Of a DNA stretch of 64,000 nucleotides, positions 1 to 7,686 are shown in pieces. This DNA is from M55B174 sp034716235. GTDB lineage: Bacteria > Patescibacteriota > Minisyncoccia > CAIUEV01 > JAHKAQ01. The stretch lies in contig JAYEHH010000032.1 of the NCBI GenBank assembly GCA_034716235.1, forward strand, positions 5,148 through 69,147, written 5' to 3'. The translations under genes were made by a program, and so were the position numbers. The notes beneath the pieces are model-generated. The model ran no database searches. It saw only the letters and a program-made list of their open reading frames with translations, and was not told where the DNA came from. Position 1 is the stretch's first letter. Every line of letters begins with the position of its first letter.

Positions 1-1
1 T

Positions 2-826
2 GGGAAAGAGAAAATAAAGATAATTGATATCCATGGACGAGCTAAACATTTATATCGACTTTACCAAAAGCTCAAAAAGCATAACATGGACATTGAAGAA
101 GTTTATGATTTAGTAGCAATTCGTATTATTGTTCCCGAGATTAAGGATTGTTACGAAACTCTCGGAATAATTCACAAGCATTATCGACCATTAATCAAAA
201 GAATTAAAGATTTTATTTCTTTACCAAAACCCAACGGTTATCGATCTCTTCATACTACGGTCTTTACTCTTCAGGGAGATCTGATTGAGATTCAAATAAG
301 GAATCAAGAGATGCATGAAGAAGCCGAATTTGGGATTGCTGCTCATTGGATTTATTCAGATGAAAAAGTTTTACATAGGTTCTTCCCTGGCCATAGAAAG
401 AAAAGAACAAAAGATTTAAAGAAACTGAAAAAAGAATTGGCCTGGACCAAACAACTTCAATCATGGCAAGAAGAGGTGGGCTCTGACTCAGAGGAATTTT
501 TTAAAAGTTTAAAAATTGATTTTCTAGAAAATAGGATTTTTGCTTTTACTCCAGATGGAGACGTTATAGATTTACCCGAAGGAGCAACCCCTATTGATTT
601 CGCTTATGAAGTGCATACAGAGATAGGTAACTCGGCCATTGGAGCAAAAGCTGACGATGAAGCGGTACCTTTAAATTACACTATTCAAAATGGTGAAGTA
701 ATTAAAATTATAACTCAAAAAGGAAAAATAACCCCCGATTCCGAATGGTTAGAATTTGTTAGAACTGGTCGTGCTAAAATGAAGATAAGAGAAGTTTTAA
801 GAAAACAGAAACAAGCCGGTTTCTAA
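2..826 (+). CDS. rel: Rel/SpoT (p)ppGpp synthetase, C-terminal part (cut by window start)
   Basis: The reading frame is open to the window edge, so the in-frame ATG at 86 is internal and the gene starts outside. What remains matches the synthetase domain of long Rel enzymes, which make the alarmone (p)ppGpp from ATP and GTP/GDP. Visible are the end of the first synthetase motif (IHGRAKHLY, about nt 29-55), YDLVAIRII, and the substrate-loop signature PNGYRSLHTTV. A TGS domain follows (IFAFTPDGDVIDLPEGATP). The protein stops about 50 residues after TGS, so the helical and ACT regulatory domains of classical Rel are absent; the truncation is at a normal stop, not a frameshift. Any N-terminal hydrolase domain lies outside the window. 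The stop is only 2 nt from the convergent parB stop. Confidence 0.93.
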   Translation, partial: GKEKIKIIDIHGRAKHLYRLYQKLKKHNMDIEEVYDLVAIRIIVPEIKDCYETLGIIHKHYRPLIKRIKDFISLPKPNGYRSLHTTVFTLQGDLIEIQIRNQEMHEEAEFGIAAHWIYSDEKVLHRFFPGHRKKRTKDLKKLKKELAWTKQLQSWQEEVGSDSEEFFKSLKIDFLENRIFAFTPDGDVIDLPEGATPIDFAYEVHTEIGNSAIGAKADDEAVPLNYTIQNGEVIKIITQKGKITPDSEWLEFVRTGRAKMKIREVLRKQKQAGF

Positions 827-828
827 TT

Positions 829-1758
829 TTAGTCTTTGCTAACTAGCTGGATCAATCTATCCAAATCATTCTCATTATAATATTCTAAAATAACTTTACC
901 TCCTTTTTTACTCGTCCTAATTTGTACTTTTAGACCCAAAGCGTCAGAAAGAATTTTTTCCCTCTGAGCCATCATTGGATTAGAACCGGTGCTTAATTTT
1001 CTTTGATGAGATTTCACGTTTACCTTGCTGGTAATATTTTCAACGTCTCTCACCGTTAAATTGTCTCTCACCGTTTTTTTATATAAAGCCAATTGAGCTT
1101 CTGGGTCGTCTAGGGCTGAAAGAATTTTTGCATGCCCCTCCCCTATTTTATTATCAATCAGACCTTGCTGAATTTCTTCGGGAAGTCTCAAAAAACGTAA
1201 TAAATTAGCGATGCTTGATCGACTTCGTTTAATTTTTTGCGAAATGTCCTCTTGAGTTAATTGAAAATCTTTGATTAACCTTTGATACGCCTTCCCCTCC
1301 TCAATAGGATTAAGGTTTTCCCTTTGGATATTTTCTGTTAAAGCTAATTCTAGTTTTGATAATTCATCTACTTCTCTTATTATAGCCGGTATTTCTTTTA
1401 ACCCGGCCAGCTTAGAAGCTTTAAATCTGCGTTCACCAGCGATTATTTCATAAATTCCAGCTTCTTTTTTGGCTACAACAATGGGCTGCAGAAGTCCATA
1501 TTCCTTGATAGATTCCATTAAAGAATCTAGGGGTTCTTCTTTAAAGTTTTGTCGAGGCTGGTTAATATTGGGGATAATTTTTCTCAATTCAATCAAAATT
1601 ACTCCATTCTTATTCTCTAGAGACGCTGGAGAATCTATTCCATCGGTATTTACAACAGAAATTTCTGTTTCTCCTGTTTCCGATTTTTGGGCGAAATCCT
1701 GTTTAATTTTATCAGGGATTAAAGCGGAGAGCCCTCTACCTAAATTTTCTGATTCCAT
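829..1758 (-). CDS. parB: Chromosome partitioning protein ParB
   Basis: A 309-residue ParB/Spo0J-family CTPase-type DNA clamp that loads at parS and works with ParA in chromosome segregation. The N-terminal ParB/Srx domain is recognisable from residue ~50 (the I-P-N-x-x-Q-P-R motif, then GERRFKAS, the conserved nucleotide-binding motif, and TENIQRENLNP). A central helix-turn-helix follows (LTQEDISQKIKRSRSSIAN), then a short C-terminal dimerisation region. Length is normal for the family. It begins 10 nt after the parA stop, so the two are co-transcribed. No Shine-Dalgarno sequence is seen before the ATG. I found no perfect 16-bp parS site in this window. Confidence 0.95.
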   Translation of the reverse strand: MESENLGRGLSALIPDKIKQDFAQKSETGETEISVVNTDGIDSPASLENKNGVILIELRKIIPNINQPRQNFKEEPLDSLMESIKEYGLLQPIVVAKKEAGIYEIIAGERRFKASKLAGLKEIPAIIREVDELSKLELALTENIQRENLNPIEEGKAYQRLIKDFQLTQEDISQKIKRSRSSIANLLRFLRLPEEIQQGLIDNKIGEGHAKILSALDDPEAQLALYKKTVRDNLTVRDVENITSKVNVKSHQRKLSTGSNPMMAQREKILSDALGLKVQIRTSKKGGKVILEYYNENDLDRLIQLVSKD

Positions 1759-1768
1759 ATTTTTATTT

Positions 1769-2548
1769 TTATATTGTAAAATTATTTTCTTCCATATCCA
1801 TAATTTCCTTGGCTAAATTATTATAAGCTTTAGCACCTTTAGAAAGTTTGGAAAAATTTAAAATAGTTTTTCCAAAGCTAGGTGCTTCAGAAAGCCTAAC
1901 ATTTCTAGGGACAACCGAGTTAAAAACTTTTCCGGGAAAATTATTTTGGACCTCCTTCACAACTTGACGAGCTAATTTATTCCTTTTGTCATACATGGTT
2001 AGTACCGCTCCCATTACTTTTAGATCAGACTTCAATCCTTTTTTGATAAGACTTATGGTCTCTAGTAACCTGCTTAATCCTTCTAAAGAATAATACTCGC
2101 ATTGTACGGGGATTATTACTCCATCAGAAGCCACCAAACCATTGATGGTAAGTAAATCAAGGCTAGGTGGACTATCAATTATGATATAATCATAATCATT
2201 GCGGACAGTCTTTAGTGCATCGTAAAGACGGTATTCTCGGTTAGAGACATTGGCTAGCTCTATTGAGGCTCCCGATAAATCCACCGAGGAAGGTATTACA
2301 TCATAGCTGACCGATCCAGTGCCAATAATTGCCTTCATGGGCGAAAGGTTTCTTATAAGCACATCGTAAACCCCAGATTTTATCTGGTCATTACTAATTC
2401 CAACTCCACTGGTAGCATTGGCCTGTGGATCTAAATCTACTAATAACACTAACCTCCCTTTTTCGGCAAGGTATTGAGATAAATTGACAGCAGTAGTTGT
2501 TTTACCAACCCCACCCTTTTGGTTTACTAGAGAGATTATTTTACCCAT
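1769..2548 (-). CDS. parA: Chromosome partitioning ATPase ParA/Soj
   Basis: A 259-residue ParA-type ATPase that binds non-specific DNA in its ATP dimer form and is stimulated by ParB to move origins. The deviant Walker A motif is at the N terminus (QKGGVGKTT), with the signature lysine before the P-loop; Walker A' (LVDLDPQANAT) and the switch region (IIIDSPPSL) follow. Length and motif order are typical of chromosomal Soj proteins, without the N-terminal HTH of plasmid ParA. It is the first of the parA-parB pair and follows the DUF4012 gene by 113 nt, a gap long enough for its own promoter, although I see no clear consensus. Confidence 0.96.
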   Translation of the reverse strand: MGKIISLVNQKGGVGKTTTAVNLSQYLAEKGRLVLLVDLDPQANATSGVGISNDQIKSGVYDVLIRNLSPMKAIIGTGSVSYDVIPSSVDLSGASIELANVSNREYRLYDALKTVRNDYDYIIIDSPPSLDLLTINGLVASDGVIIPVQCEYYSLEGLSRLLETISLIKKGLKSDLKVMGAVLTMYDKRNKLARQVVKEVQNNFPGKVFNSVVPRNVRLSEAPSFGKTILNFSKLSKGAKAYNNLAKEIMDMEENNFTI

Positions 2549-2661
2549 CTTATCTTTTGTATTTCAATGGCAATATTATCCGTAAAGTGAACTTATTTAA
2601 AGATAACATATTTTCATATAACAAAAAAGCCTTGAAGATTAAATAAATTAACGGATTTAAT

Positions 2662-4044
2662 TTAAGGAATTAAAATATCTTGGTCCACTTCTCCTTCAAA
2701 TAGAATTTTCTCTCCCTGAGTATTTTTTAAAGTTACTTTAAGATGGGGTGATTTCATTCCAGCCTGTTTTTGAAAATATAATTGGTAGTCAGCTAGATTG
2801 ACTGACGGAGATAGTTTGTAAGTAAATGAATAGCTTTTTTTACTGCCTAAGGGGACATAAGCCAGATTTCCGAAAGATATCTTGCCTTTTACTTCTTCAA
2901 CCACCACATTGTCCTTGGTCAACATTGATTCATCAATATAGCCCGTGTCAAAGCCATCGGTATGACTTATTTCAGCACCTTGAGGAGTATAAATTCTTAA
3001 ATAGCTATGATAATTATCAGTCATAAAATCTTTTTTTGTACAAGTGTTGGTATATTGTATTTCTAATTTTACTTGAGGATTAGCTACCTCAGTGGTATCT
3101 ATATAATAATCTAAAAATCGTTCCAGACAACGATCGGTTTTTCTGGCTCCCAAGTTTGAATCAACCACCGCTAAATAATCAGTATCTTTAGTGGAAATAA
3201 TTTCTCCTCCCCAATTATTATCTAAAACAAAATTTTCTAGCTGGGAATCAAAAAAGAAAAATTGGATGTCCTTTTTATCCAGTAAATCTTTTAATTCGGT
3301 TAACATTAAAGCTTGCTCCAACTTATTCATCTCCATTAAACGGGCTAAGACTATTTCCATTAAATCTCCCATAATATCTTTTCTTTGATCTTTGGTGGCG
3401 CCTCTTTGGTTATATCCCATTTCAACCTCGTATTCTAGTTTCTCCAAGCAATTATCTTTAGTAAATTCTCCAGCTATCATTGGGAGTTTTACGGAGCCAG
3501 TTTTTCCAATAAGATATTCTAAAACATTGGTTGTGAAACCAATAACTCCATCAATTTTTTCAGTGGGAGTGCTACCTAATTTATAAAATTTAACGGTTTG
3601 AGTAGCACTGGTTGGAAAATTGAATGACCAATTAGAATCTCGTATGCCCCACCCAGAGGCATGTAAATATTTTTTAATAAAATAAGGAGGTTCAATATGT
3701 TCTTTTAGATCTCTGTCAAATACCGCTGTGTCAAAGGTTTCTCTTTTAACAATCTTTCCTTTATCAATATCTACAACAGCGAAAGAACCAATAAATCCAC
3801 CGGTGGGTCTTAATTCCATCGAATTTTGGAAAAGAAATAAATATTTTTTTGGTGATTCATGCCCACTGAGTTTTTCTATAAAAGCTAGAAAAGTAAGTGG
3901 GTTGTCATTATTAAACGAAGGCTTTATTACCGAATTGGAGCTTCCTTTTGAAACTGGTTCCAAACTTTTTAAGTAATAAACAGTCATGAAAAGTAACACT
4001 AGGAATAAAAAAATACCTAACGAAAATTTTAACCACTTTTTCAT
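2662..4044 (-). CDS. DUF4012-family membrane-anchored surface protein
   Basis: About 460 residues. A transmembrane segment close to the N terminus anchors a large outside domain. The stretch LFLFQNSMELRPTGGFIGS is the hallmark of DUF4012 proteins, common in Patescibacteria and Gram-positives near polysaccharide genes; their biochemical role is unknown. I place the start at 4044 (protein beginning MKKWLKF): a GGAG lies 9 nt upstream of that ATG, inside the end of the preceding gene. A start at 4059 would add five residues and overlap the Wzz-like gene by 14 nt. The tight junction implies translational coupling with the Wzz-like gene, and together they suggest a role in cell-surface polymer assembly (inference). 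Confidence 0.8.
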   Translation of the reverse strand: MKKWLKFSLGIFLFLVLLFMTVYYLKSLEPVSKGSSNSVIKPSFNNDNPLTFLAFIEKLSGHESPKKYLFLFQNSMELRPTGGFIGSFAVVDIDKGKIVKRETFDTAVFDRDLKEHIEPPYFIKKYLHASGWGIRDSNWSFNFPTSATQTVKFYKLGSTPTEKIDGVIGFTTNVLEYLIGKTGSVKLPMIAGEFTKDNCLEKLEYEVEMGYNQRGATKDQRKDIMGDLMEIVLARLMEMNKLEQALMLTELKDLLDKKDIQFFFFDSQLENFVLDNNWGGEIISTKDTDYLAVVDSNLGARKTDRCLERFLDYYIDTTEVANPQVKLEIQYTNTCTKKDFMTDNYHSYLRIYTPQGAEISHTDGFDTGYIDESMLTKDNVVVEEVKGKISFGNLAYVPLGSKKSYSFTYKLSPSVNLADYQLYFQKQAGMKSPHLKVTLKNTQGEKILFEGEVDQDILIP

Positions 4045-4045
4045 T

Positions 4046-4876
4046 TTAAAATTCTCCATTTATTAAACGATTTAATCTTTCTTTTATTTTTTTATCACTT
4101 AAATTCTCATCCTTAGAATCTTTTTGCACAGGAGTATCTTTTTGAGGATAGGCAATGAATTCAACTTCAGTCTTTTTCTTTTTATTCTTAGCTATTTTTC
4201 TGCCCCATTTTAAATTAGGTTTTTTATGGATCCAAGGAATTGTTTTTTTCTTGAGGAATATTAGCCAAGTAGTGCCTGCTAACCCTCCCATGATTAAGCC
4301 TAAAATAGAAAAATAAATAAAATCTGGATAGTTGGTGGTAGCTTTGGTGGGACCATTTAAGATTTTTATTTCTAATTCTTCAGCATTTATAAATTCAGGC
4401 AAGGTTTCCTTAAGATTTTGAGCGGTTTCTAATGAATATAAATAAACGAGGCTGGGATTACTAGCAGTAAGTTTAACAAAAATTAAATTGGTCGCAGTGC
4501 TGTTTTTAGTGACAATGGATTGCCCCCAACTCTTTCTGTCAATTTTCCATTTCTTTTTGTTTGAATTCTTAAATTCCTTAATAGCTGAAAATTCACCTTG
4601 GGCAGAGAGGTTATCCAAGTCAGCGTCAATTCTCTTCTCCACCTGTTCTATAAAGAAATCACTTAAAAGAAAATGTTTGGTAAAATTAAGAGCATAAACA
4701 ATTTTTTCCTGATTTCGTCTTACAGTAATATTGCTTGAATTTGGTTTTTTTTCTAAAATAACAGCCGAAAAACTGGATTGATATTTGGGAAAACCTATTA
4801 AGGCTATTATTAAAAATATTGCTCCACCCAGTAAGGAAAAGAAAATAATCAATTTAACTTTATTGAGTTGATTCAT
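4046..4876 (-). CDS. Two-TM Wzz-like (polysaccharide co-polymerase type) protein
   Basis: A 276-residue protein with one membrane segment at residues ~8-28, a periplasmic-type middle with predicted helices, a second membrane segment at ~182-206, and a very basic cytoplasmic tail. This topology and the YQSSFSA segment after the first membrane helix resemble Wzz/chain-length determinants, which set polymer length in surface polysaccharide export. No kinase domain is fused or adjacent. It overlaps or abuts the DUF4012 gene and follows the 639-residue surface protein by 76 nt. The similarity is weak, so the Wzz assignment rests mainly on topology and context; another two-pass envelope protein is possible. 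Confidence 0.55.
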   Translation of the reverse strand: MNQLNKVKLIIFFSLLGGAIFLIIALIGFPKYQSSFSAVILEKKPNSSNITVRRNQEKIVYALNFTKHFLLSDFFIEQVEKRIDADLDNLSAQGEFSAIKEFKNSNKKKWKIDRKSWGQSIVTKNSTATNLIFVKLTASNPSLVYLYSLETAQNLKETLPEFINAEELEIKILNGPTKATTNYPDFIYFSILGLIMGGLAGTTWLIFLKKKTIPWIHKKPNLKWGRKIAKNKKKKTEVEFIAYPQKDTPVQKDSKDENLSDKKIKERLNRLINGEF

Positions 4877-4952
4877 ATTAGTTAGATGAAAGATTGCTAA
4901 TTTTCCAGTTGTTTATTTAAACATAGCAATCACCAAAAGACAAGCCATGATT

Positions 4953-6872
4953 TTATTCAACTATTTCTCCTCCCGAGTAATCGACACTAATATCATCTTT
5001 TAGTTCGGTGTCAATAGCTTCATCGCTTAGTTGATATATTTTTTCCGTAAAAGTATCTGTTCCAGTAAGGGTAGCTTTATTAATTAGGGTCAATGATTGC
5101 CCAATCTGATTTTCTTGAGGAGTAATTGAAACTTGGAAAACGGTTTCCTTAGCTCCAAGTTGAGTTCCTGTTTGAGCAGGAATTTTTCCAGGATTCCAAA
5201 CAACTTCATGGGTTCTTTCATCAAAAGTAAGCTCTTTCACCCCAGTAGGATGAAAATTATTTTTCCAATCTACGTAATCAGGCAGACTGGCACGTACCGT
5301 CACTTCGGAAATATCATTATTAACATTAACAATCTTCCAGTGGATTGTATAACTGGTTTCTTTTCCAACTTTTGGAGGAATAGGACCAAAATTATTAATA
5401 ATATTATCATTATAGAATCCGGAATTTTGAAAGAAAACCTTACTATTTACTTTAATTCTTTTTTCATCCGAAGCGATTAGTTTGTTAGTAGCAATAGGAG
5501 TAGGAACATCGGGGCTATCAATTTGAGCGTTAAAAGAAATTTCAAAATTTTTATCATCTAAACTATCAGCTGGCAGAAAAGAGAGAATATTAAAAGTAAA
5601 GGACACGGTGCCCTCCTCTTGTGGCTTTAGTGTCTGCAATTGAGGAATATTTCCTCCTCTCCAAACAATTTTTCGTTGGCCGAGATTGAAATCACCATTT
5701 TCAGATGTAACAGAATTAAAATCTATGGCCTTACCTTCTAAGGAGGCGACAATTGTTACATCTTTCATCGGTAAATCACTAGAATTTTTGTATTTAATTT
5801 TAACGAGTAAGGAATTGCCTGAATCGGCATTCCCCTTTTCATCCAAGCCACTTGATATTTCCTGCTGGATGGTGAGAGGTGAACTTATCATTTCGGTTTG
5901 AGCCGATTCTTCTGCTAGGATTGTAAAGTTCTCGTTGTTTCTTATCCCTATTTGAACGGAAATTATCTTTTTTTCTACGGTAGATCCAATGAGACTCCCA
6001 TTAATACTTATAGTGGCTTCTTCGCCGGGCGCAAGCATGGACAATCTAAAAGTATTACTTTCATCTCCCACGGGAGCAATATTGGCCTCTGAATAAGTGA
6101 ACCCTCCGGGATAATTAAATTGGGCCTCTATATTTTCCAAATTTTCGTAGGTGTTATTTTTAATGGTTAAAAGATACTCAGCCAAGTCTCCAGAAGTTAT
6201 TTGGCGAGTAGCTTCCAACTTAGCCAATATTTTGGAAGACATTACCTTGATTCCTTGACGGACTTTTCGTTCGTTGGTCTTCCCACCGCTTTTATTTTTG
6301 TAGATGAGAGTAGCGTTTAAATAGGTAATAGCTTGCGCTTTCTCGGTTATTTTTCCTTGGAAAGTAATGGCTCCATTTTTTTGAGCTGACAATTCTCCCA
6401 AATTAAATACCATAAAATCTTTTCCAACATCATCAGCTTGTTTATCGGCCTGAATAATTTCCAGAGATTCAGGGAAAAATATTTTCAATTGGCAGTCTTG
6501 CAGGTCAACTCGGTTGTTGTTGTGGTATAAAAAACTAAAAGAGAACTCTCTGCCCGTCTCCATAGACTCTGGAGTATCAAAAGAAAGTATTACATTGTTT
6601 GGTGAAAATTGTCTTGTTTTATAAAGATAAAAACCATATCCTCCCAATAAAAATCCTAACAATACAAAAATTCCTATAATAATCTTAAGTAAAGACTTTT
6701 TTTGCCCCAAAGTAACCTCATTTCCTTTTTGCCATTTTTCTTTTTCGGGAGTATTATTTTTCGCTCCTCCCTCTTGAGTATTCTGGGGATTGAGCAAGTT
6801 GAAATCGTGAGGACGTTTTTCAATTTCGTTTGATTTAGAGCGAAGTTTTTCCTGTAATTTATTGAGTTTCAT
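4953..6872 (-). CDS. Membrane-anchored extracellular repeat protein (DUF11/Ig-like folds)
   Basis: A 639-residue protein with a ~60-residue polar cytoplasmic head, a single transmembrane segment at ~61-84 and a long extracellular part built from beta-rich repeats. Several segments have the DUF11/conserved-repeat look, with recurring phrases such as GDLAEYLLTIKNN, ISSGLDEKGNADSGNSLLV and GKETSYTIHWKIVN, each opening a beta-sandwich of roughly 130 residues. No cysteines or catalytic motifs stand out. It is probably a structural or adhesive surface protein. It starts 18 nt after recO and precedes the Wzz-like and DUF4012 genes, so the three envelope genes form one unit. The specific ligand or partner cannot be told from sequence. 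Confidence 0.65.
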   Translation of the reverse strand: MKLNKLQEKLRSKSNEIEKRPHDFNLLNPQNTQEGGAKNNTPEKEKWQKGNEVTLGQKKSLLKIIIGIFVLLGFLLGGYGFYLYKTRQFSPNNVILSFDTPESMETGREFSFSFLYHNNNRVDLQDCQLKIFFPESLEIIQADKQADDVGKDFMVFNLGELSAQKNGAITFQGKITEKAQAITYLNATLIYKNKSGGKTNERKVRQGIKVMSSKILAKLEATRQITSGDLAEYLLTIKNNTYENLENIEAQFNYPGGFTYSEANIAPVGDESNTFRLSMLAPGEEATISINGSLIGSTVEKKIISVQIGIRNNENFTILAEESAQTEMISSPLTIQQEISSGLDEKGNADSGNSLLVKIKYKNSSDLPMKDVTIVASLEGKAIDFNSVTSENGDFNLGQRKIVWRGGNIPQLQTLKPQEEGTVSFTFNILSFLPADSLDDKNFEISFNAQIDSPDVPTPIATNKLIASDEKRIKVNSKVFFQNSGFYNDNIINNFGPIPPKVGKETSYTIHWKIVNVNNDISEVTVRASLPDYVDWKNNFHPTGVKELTFDERTHEVVWNPGKIPAQTGTQLGAKETVFQVSITPQENQIGQSLTLINKATLTGTDTFTEKIYQLSDEAIDTELKDDISVDYSGGEIVE

Positions 6873-6890
6873 TTTTATTTTTTTAAATCA

Positions 6891-7634
6891 TTATCCTAAA
6901 CAATATTTTAGATGATTTAAGACTAATCTCCAAGTTTTTTCAGCCACTTCTTTTTCAATGCTTAAGTTTCCAATTTTATTTGGAGATTCTTCTAAGAGAT
7001 AGTTAGCTAATTTTATAGAACTGAAATTAGTTTTTTGAATGGCAATATTAGATTGAGAAGGATCATGGCAACAAACAACTCCTCCACTTTCCAGATCATA
7101 ATAAAGATTGTTTTCTCTGCTAAAACCTTTACCACAATTAGCACATTTTTTAAGATTTAAACAAAAGCCGGCCGTATTTAATAATTTTAAAGTTAGTCCT
7201 GTTTGGTAGAGAGCTAGGCGTATGTCTCCTAATTTTACCAAAGCCATTTTTTCTAAATAGTTTTTAGTTAGATTAAAAAGAGCAAGAATTTGTTGGGCGC
7301 TATAGACATCTTCTGTTGTTAGTCTTTCTATTAAAGCTAAACTCTGGTGAAAAACACGATTCTTGGAGGCGGAAAATTTTAAAAAATTGGGTTTCCAAGT
7401 TGAAATTGCCCCTGTCAATAAATAATTGTCTTGTCTTTTACGAGGAATAAAATAAATTTGAGCAATGCTTCCTGGCTCTAGATGAAATCCTAATTTTGCT
7501 TTTGGCTTGCGAGAGCTTTTTGCAAAAAGCTTAACTTTTCCATAATCTTTGGTTAAGGCTACAAAAAAACTATCAAATTCTCTCGCTTTGAATTTTCTCA
7601 GGATAAGACCATGAGTTTTTATAATATTATTCAT
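6891..7634 (-). CDS. recO: DNA repair protein RecO
   Basis: A 247-residue RecO, the mediator that, with RecR, loads RecA on SSB-coated DNA and anneals strands. The N-terminal OB-fold begins THGLILRKFKAREFDSFF, the usual RecO start. A zinc-finger region is visible at about residues 160-195 with CANCGKGF and a later CC pair. Length matches the family. It sits 52 nt after ileS and 18 nt before the surface-protein gene; the operon partners are unrelated in function, as is common in compact genomes. Confidence 0.93.
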   Translation of the reverse strand: MNNIIKTHGLILRKFKAREFDSFFVALTKDYGKVKLFAKSSRKPKAKLGFHLEPGSIAQIYFIPRKRQDNYLLTGAISTWKPNFLKFSASKNRVFHQSLALIERLTTEDVYSAQQILALFNLTKNYLEKMALVKLGDIRLALYQTGLTLKLLNTAGFCLNLKKCANCGKGFSRENNLYYDLESGGVVCCHDPSQSNIAIQKTNFSSIKLANYLLEESPNKIGNLSIEKEVAEKTWRLVLNHLKYCLG

Positions 7635-7686
7635 GGATCTTTTAATAACGAACTAATTATGATATTTCTATTTTGAAATTAGCTAA

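Noticed and set aside
829..2661. parS site near parAB
   Set aside because: Only partial matches to the 16-bp palindrome (a TTTCACG near 1010 inside parB); not convincing.
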